In this document: positions 58,800-64,000 of the stretch, piece by piece
Layout of the letters: each line of letters begins with the position of its first letter
Position numbering within the stretch: the stretch's first letter is position 1
Assembly: GCA_005406025.1 (NCBI GenBank)
Contig: BGZK01001274.1
Coordinates: forward strand, 1-64,000
Length of the DNA: 64,000 nucleotides
Direction of reading: 5' to 3'
From: Eumeta japonica
Taxonomy: Eukaryota; Arthropoda; Insecta; Lepidoptera; Psychidae
Program-made: the position numbers and the translations under genes
The notes under the pieces: generated by a model
What the model saw: the letters and a program-made list of their open reading frames with translations, nothing else
Told to the model about the DNA's origin: nothing
Database searches by the model: none

Positions 58800-60670
58800 G
58801 ATATCGTATAAATAAAGTGTTTAAAAGAAGTACCCGTTTTCTACACTCGTCGCAACTACGTGGGATATCCGATCCGACACCGACCTGTCGGCGGAGCTGT
58901 CGCACTCCCGTGGTATATCGCACGATAATATTCTCATGTGTACTATGAAATATACATTACCTCCGTGTGCGTGCGAGTAGCCGCCGCGGCCGCGTTGACA
59001 TCACGCCCAGTGTACCTAGGTATTGTTTAGACACGCCTTTGCCATAATTAATTGTAAATATCACGTTGTAGTCACTTAAATATGATTACTTTGATTTAAT
59101 GCATTTTAGAAAGAGTTTGTAATTGTCTTTCTGTGATCTACCTTGCATAGTGATGTATTTAATACAGAGTTTTTTTTTCGTCTCAGATATGAAGATACTA
59201 CATATAGTTTTCTCTTTTAATCTCCGATATCGCAACTCTATGGATGAACTGGCTAAATAGTTCCTGTATCGGAAACATGTAAAAGTGTTGCTCGATAGTA
59301 TCATTTCCGTATATCGTCTATCAGCGTTCAATACCCATACGTATTGGATGATTTGGAAATGATATATATGAAAATAAAATACAAGTGCATGTAACCTTTA
59401 CGCGCGATTGAAGTAAAACTTTAGAGATTAGTTTTATGGAAAATACTCCAACTAAACTAAAAATCAATAAGTCGTTTTATTTTTCAATAGTATAGACCGA
59501 GTTTTAGACCTTAATTGAAATAGAGATTACTCGATGTAAAACGTCTAGGAATACAGGCTATATCTATCCGGGAGAAGCCATGGATATAGCTAGTTATTAA
59601 TAACATAATATTGATAAACGTATAAGGGGTTTACAATTAAATTGCCAATTCCGATTGTTGGTCACTGAATTTCAATATTTGACAAATTCAAAATATAAAC
59701 GAGGAATCTATTTAAAAGGAATGTAGATGTTAATAAACCTTTATGAGTTGCGGTTTTCGAATATTCGAAATTCAAATTATAAAAACGGAAATTACGTTAG
59801 AATGTTACTTCCGTCTGAAAAGTTTTTAGTTACCCGCAAGTCGCCCTTAAAGGAATTTTACTTCAAAAAACTTAACTTTTACATTTACAGTACTTTGGGC
59901 GTAGTCGATTTAGCTCATTAACGTTATTAACCCGAAAGTAACTCTGACCGTTAGGTAGGTCTCGACTTTTAAACCATTAAACTGATAAACTGATTGGGTT
60001 GAAAATTGATAGAGAATTAACTCGACGTTGAGGATATTTCCCGATGGCACCAGGCATTTTTAAGTAGCGTTGTAAGTAACTGACCGAGTTGACCGAGTTT
60101 GTTGATACGGGACATGCTTATAGACAACGAAACGAAATCAAAACGGAAAGCAGATGAAATAATTAAAATTTTATATCCAAGCGAAACTGTGACGAGCGCA
60201 TAACTATTAAATAGATAATCAGAATAAATTACCGTCAAAAATTTGAGTCTCTTTTATATTTTGAAATTACTAATTAACAGTCAATAGGAATGCTTTCCGT
60301 TGAAGAATCTTCGGGAATTTTAATGTTCTTTAATATGACATCGAAATTACGAGCTATATATACGTGATTTATTATTTTCACATTTTCCTAAAATTTACTT
60401 CAAAGATGATGCAACGCTGTTCTGCGAGGAAAAAATTAAATGAAATTCGAAACATCTGCTTTATACTCTCTTCTAAAAGCCGTTAGTTACTCTGAAAAGG
60501 CGGGCGCCTCGCTTTGTACCGGGACAACAGGAGCTAAAAGTCGGACCGCGTCAAAGGGTTTTGCAAGCACCGTCAGGTGCTGTGCGAAGCGGATTACGCT
60601 CGGAGTTTCAATATAATTTGAATTTTAAATAGTGTTACGGTTTGTTTACACTTGTACATATAGACACACA
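58800..60670. other. Noncoding stretch
   Basis: A short hairpin (CTATATCTATCC with TGGATATAG) lies near 59558-59590. Small frames have no recognisable content. Confidence 0.5.
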
Positions 60671-60679
60671 TCGAATATA

Positions 60680-60770
60680 AGAGTGGTGGCGACTGCGTTG
60701 TGAAAAGCTTTGCCTTCGGAGGAGAAAACAGAAGATACCGGATTCGAATCCTGACCACGGAGGTAGGGAC
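60680..60770 (+). mobile_element. tRNA-like sequence, possible SINE head
   Basis: GTGGTGGCGACTGCG at 60684 is A-box-like, and GGATTCGAATCCTGACC near 60739 is a good B box with its T stem. The end GACCAC can pair with the initial GTGGT. The A box departs from consensus and no convincing anticodon arm forms, so I prefer a tRNA-derived repeat over a tRNA gene. Confidence 0.35.
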
Positions 60771-60774
60771 CGAT

Positions 60775-63700
60775 GAGTTTTTAAACTAAGTCCAGGTAAT
60801 CATTTCGCTAGGTGCCTCGAATAACACGTTAAGTCGTTAATCCCACAATTTCCAACGCTCATAAATAACCCCCAAAGTGGAGGGTTTAAGATCCAACTCT
60901 TTAATCTTAAATGTAAGGATTATAAGAAGCTATGCTTGAACAGTGGAACGATTAAAAGCTCTTAGAACCAATGCTATATTAACTTCATACAAGTTAAGTT
61001 CAACTTCAAACTGTCAAGATAGTTGAATGTTTTTAGTATTCCTTGTCTAAATTGCAAAGTCTAGACATTCAAAAGATTAATGTCGGGCGGACTTCTGCTA
61101 CGGGTGTTTTTTCAATAAATGTTTTACTTAAATAATCGAATTTTGCTACAGTTACAGTAATCCATTAGTAAAATAACGAAGGTGGTGTTTAAAGTCGAAT
61201 TATCGACTTATAGAGTTCATCCGAGGATTTAATTCGAAACTACTTTTTTAGAAAACCATTGTGTAGGGTGAGCTGTTTGAAAATCGATTATCGAAATTGA
61301 TAGAAAGACGTCCAAAACGATGCCGACTAATATCCTATTACGGGGCCGATACGACCTCTCAAAAAGGTTTACAGCTGCGTGCGTATTACTAAATAAACGC
61401 TCAATAATTTATGTTTTTTGTGAAAGTCGTAAGATGGAATTCAGGGGCCTAATGTACGGGGGTTAAAAAGTAAAGTAACTTCGCTGAATGATTTATGGGC
61501 GGCCCGGGACCCGGCGGGCGGGGGCGACCGGCGGCGACGGGCACGCGCAGGGTTAACACTCACCTACTACAGCCACATTTAACTTTCAACATGCGTACGG
61601 GATATTGAAGGGAAATAAAAGGATTCTTAAAATTTACATACGGTATCACTCGTGTACTGTGTACTTGTCACCGTTTCTGGTTTCCGTCAATTGAAACGGA
61701 TTTAATGTATGTTAGCCTGAGGCAATATTTATTTCGAAGGCACTTAGAATTTATATTAGATCCGATTTCAATTCAGATATCCATCTCGATATTAACTTAA
61801 ATTTGAAACCTATGCTTATGTTTTACATTACAATGATCATTTTGCATTTTCAGTGGGTACCTACCAATTTTCCCAAATTTTTCCTTACCTTTTTCTTTTA
61901 TTTATTGAAAGGGAAACGTCCTTATGGTAATAGTAGTTTGTTAGTCGATCAGAGCATTCTGTTATAAATAGAATGATTATATAATTTTAATTTTCATGCC
62001 GTTTTAAATTAATTTGTATTAAAAAAGGCAATCAAATTGCTCACTACCTACTCACCAGCCCTAGGCGAGACACAAGGACCTCGGTTGCCTACACGAACAC
62101 AAACATTGAACATACGCATGTCATCCCTAGACTGAGACATAAATCAAAAATTTTCGCATCCTAGAAATTTAATAAAAATACTATATAACGAAATAGGTAA
62201 CCTCGACATATATTTGATGAAAGGGAACATGATATATATTTATATAAATGTGACGACTTCCAACTTCAGTTAAATACAATTTTCACTTGTCATACTTTCT
62301 TAATTGGATTTAGCTGATTGTATATACATGCGAAACAACCTATCGTGTGGCAAAAAAGTAAATGTTTATAAAATTATTTTAAATTTTTCAGTTAAAATTT
62401 AGTTTCAAGACTACCAAAAAACTCATTAGTTCTTAAAAATTAAAAATCGTATTTAACATAATGTTGACGTAAAGTAGCACACATGTTGGAAGCACATAAT
62501 ATTTTTTTAACATACACATAAGTCCTCTAATCTCATAACTAATCAATTTTTGCTGCGTTATAACGATGCAGCGGGTTTGACCCGGACAGTTGGGCCCGCC
62601 AGTGACCTAGGTCAATCATTTTACGTCCGTGTCGCCGCTCGGGAAAAATTCAGTTCTAGGCATATACTGATAACTGACGCACCAGGAAACGCGCTAGGCC
62701 TCTGTCATGCTGTCGTTATTTCCTGCTATTAAGCGAACTACAATTTCAATTCTTATCTCAAGCGAGGACATTTCGTGATGACTTCGGACCCAACAGTGTT
62801 AATATTCGAATAATTTTAATATGCGTAATTATCCTCTAATGTAAGATGTTGCTCAGCGGAAATTCTTAATTAGATGATTAGATTCAATTCAATACTTCAA
62901 TGCTTTTTTGCAATATATAGTAACAGGGGGTATGCAACCCACCGCTGGCCCTCAAATCTGCTCTTTCACTTAAAATCTTCATCCAATGAATTGAATCTTG
63001 ATTTCAAAGGATTAACAGATATTGAACACCTAAGCAAACGTTTGATTTATTTTTTATCTGGATCGCCAATATAACCGGCAAAGTTTTTTTATTGATATTT
63101 CACGCTAATTCAGTCCATCATCAGTCGATGTCAACAAATCACATCTGCCAACGTTGTCGGCTTTAACCCCCATGCAAGCACGCAATGTCAGTATGTAACA
63201 AGGTGACGATTACGTGCTTGTATCTATTAAATTTATAGTATCTACTAAACGTTTGACAAAACTAGATCTATCAACTTTATTATTCAATTTTAAAACCTAA
63301 AGTGTATACTTTTTATACTTTATGTCAGGATAAACTATAGAGCGTAGTCTGTGGTGCGTGACACTAGATGGGCATCAAAGTCCCAACGCCAAAGATCTTC
63401 ACTTCCAAATAACAAGACTGTAATAATAATAATTAGTTAATGTATTATGTACATACAACAAGATAACGCATATTCAACGGGAATGCGCTTGAGACAAATT
63501 TTTCCTTATCTCATTCACCAATTCCGCTCTCAAGTTCTATGAGTAATATTAGTAATAGAGCCATCATCACCTATAGACTTTTCTCTAGAAATACAGAAAG
63601 TATGACCGTAAAAATTGTAGCCAAAGGCGTTAAATATTTATTGGAAATAACGCAATTATACAGGTAAACAGACGGAAACCAAAGCTTTTCTATTTATTCG

Positions 63701-64000
63701 CAGATAAAAGTTTCAATATCTTTCGAATATTTATTTAGCATTCTTTCGAAATTGCTTATTACTTTCAAGTTTTTCTTTTCCGAGTGAAATGATCACTTTT
63801 AATTAGAAAATATATTTTCGGCTGTCTCTGTACCCCCCACAAAGATTAGTCTCAATACGTATATTTTTTATATGCGCTGTTTTTAAACCCCTTCAATGAG
63901 CCATTATAATTTAGGAATATCTTTTTAGTGTTCTCTTTGACCCCTACAGTGAGAAGTCCTAATTTGAGAATATCATTTCCGTGCTTTTTTAATTCGGAGA
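60775..64000. other. Noncoding stretch with GC-rich patches
   Basis: A short, very GC-rich island lies at 61495-61550, next to a minus-strand donor-like word at 61558-61563. A milder one is at 62550-62700. Frames of 60-66 codons there have no recognisable content. The right edge at 64000 cuts nothing identifiable. Confidence 0.5.

Noticed and set aside
61567..61640. Minus-strand exon ending at a GTGAGT donor next to a GC-rich island
   Set aside because: Only about ten codons from the nearest ATG and no acceptor; a single donor word is not enough.
1..64000. CRISPR arrays, bacterial operons, rRNA genes, telomeric TTAGG repeats, known insect microRNAs
   Set aside because: I looked for them and found none.

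Overview
The window looks like euchromatic DNA from an insect, most likely a moth or butterfly (inference). It is AT-rich overall, broken by short GC- and CpG-rich islands. It carries a mariner of insect type, a decayed non-LTR retrotransposon, tRNA-headed SINE-like pieces, and several dispersed sequences that I know from memory as common in lepidopteran assemblies. These include a CCGACTYCAAAA repeat, a GTTGCCGGCC repeat, and a MITE with ends GGCCATCCATAAATTACG. There are no operons, ribosome-binding sites, CRISPR arrays, or rRNA or tRNA genes that I can defend. Genes are sparse, so most of the window is intergenic or very long intronic DNA.

One host coding block is clear. At 30893-31693 on the plus strand, directly after a splice acceptor, lies a 266-codon GC-rich open frame for a two-pass membrane protein of unknown function. 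A 3' UTR of about 1.6 kb probably follows. I see no other complete host gene. Isolated exon-like pieces occur at 1-81 (ends ATG AAG then GTAAGC), 14772-14849 (minus), 44469-44561 (acceptor, 30 codons, stop overlapping AATAAA) and 56224-56265 (a 42-base symmetric microexon). The plus-strand pieces may belong to a large gene spanning the window with the membrane-protein gene nested inside it. That is inference.

Mobile DNA by region: 5.1-6.3 kb, a dispersed repeat ending in an 81-bp near-perfect palindrome. 12.7-13.6 kb, an internally deleted minus-strand mariner with both ends. 23.2-24.2 kb, two adjacent inverted-repeat elements. 28.9-30.3 kb, a SINE-like piece followed by a plus-strand reverse-transcriptase pseudogene. 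38.9-39.6 kb, a MITE with perfect 23-bp ends. 40.3 and 46.8 kb, two direct copies of one 0.4-kb repeat. 48.5 kb and 53.9-54.8 kb, lepidopteran repeat fragments.

The most unusual unit lies at 49484-50775. Nested inverted repeats enclose a complete two-exon THAP zinc-finger gene (plus strand, 109 aa) and, facing it, the first coding exon of a second gene (minus strand). That exon resembles the N-terminal region of insect proteins linked to YqaJ-type nucleases. Each inner repeat carries a perfect TGACGTCA (CRE/ATF) site with an inverted or direct CCAAT box nearby, placed upstream of each gene. It looks like a compact, internally deleted DNA transposon whose ends double as promoters.

The GC-rich islands (about 1.73, 4.74, 8.16, 9.28, 10.8, 11.5, 14.5, 19.9, 27.2, 28.4, 38.6, 42.1, 48.0, 52.0-53.1, 58.2 and 61.5 kb) have no convincing frames. 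They are candidates for regulatory elements or unrecognised first exons.
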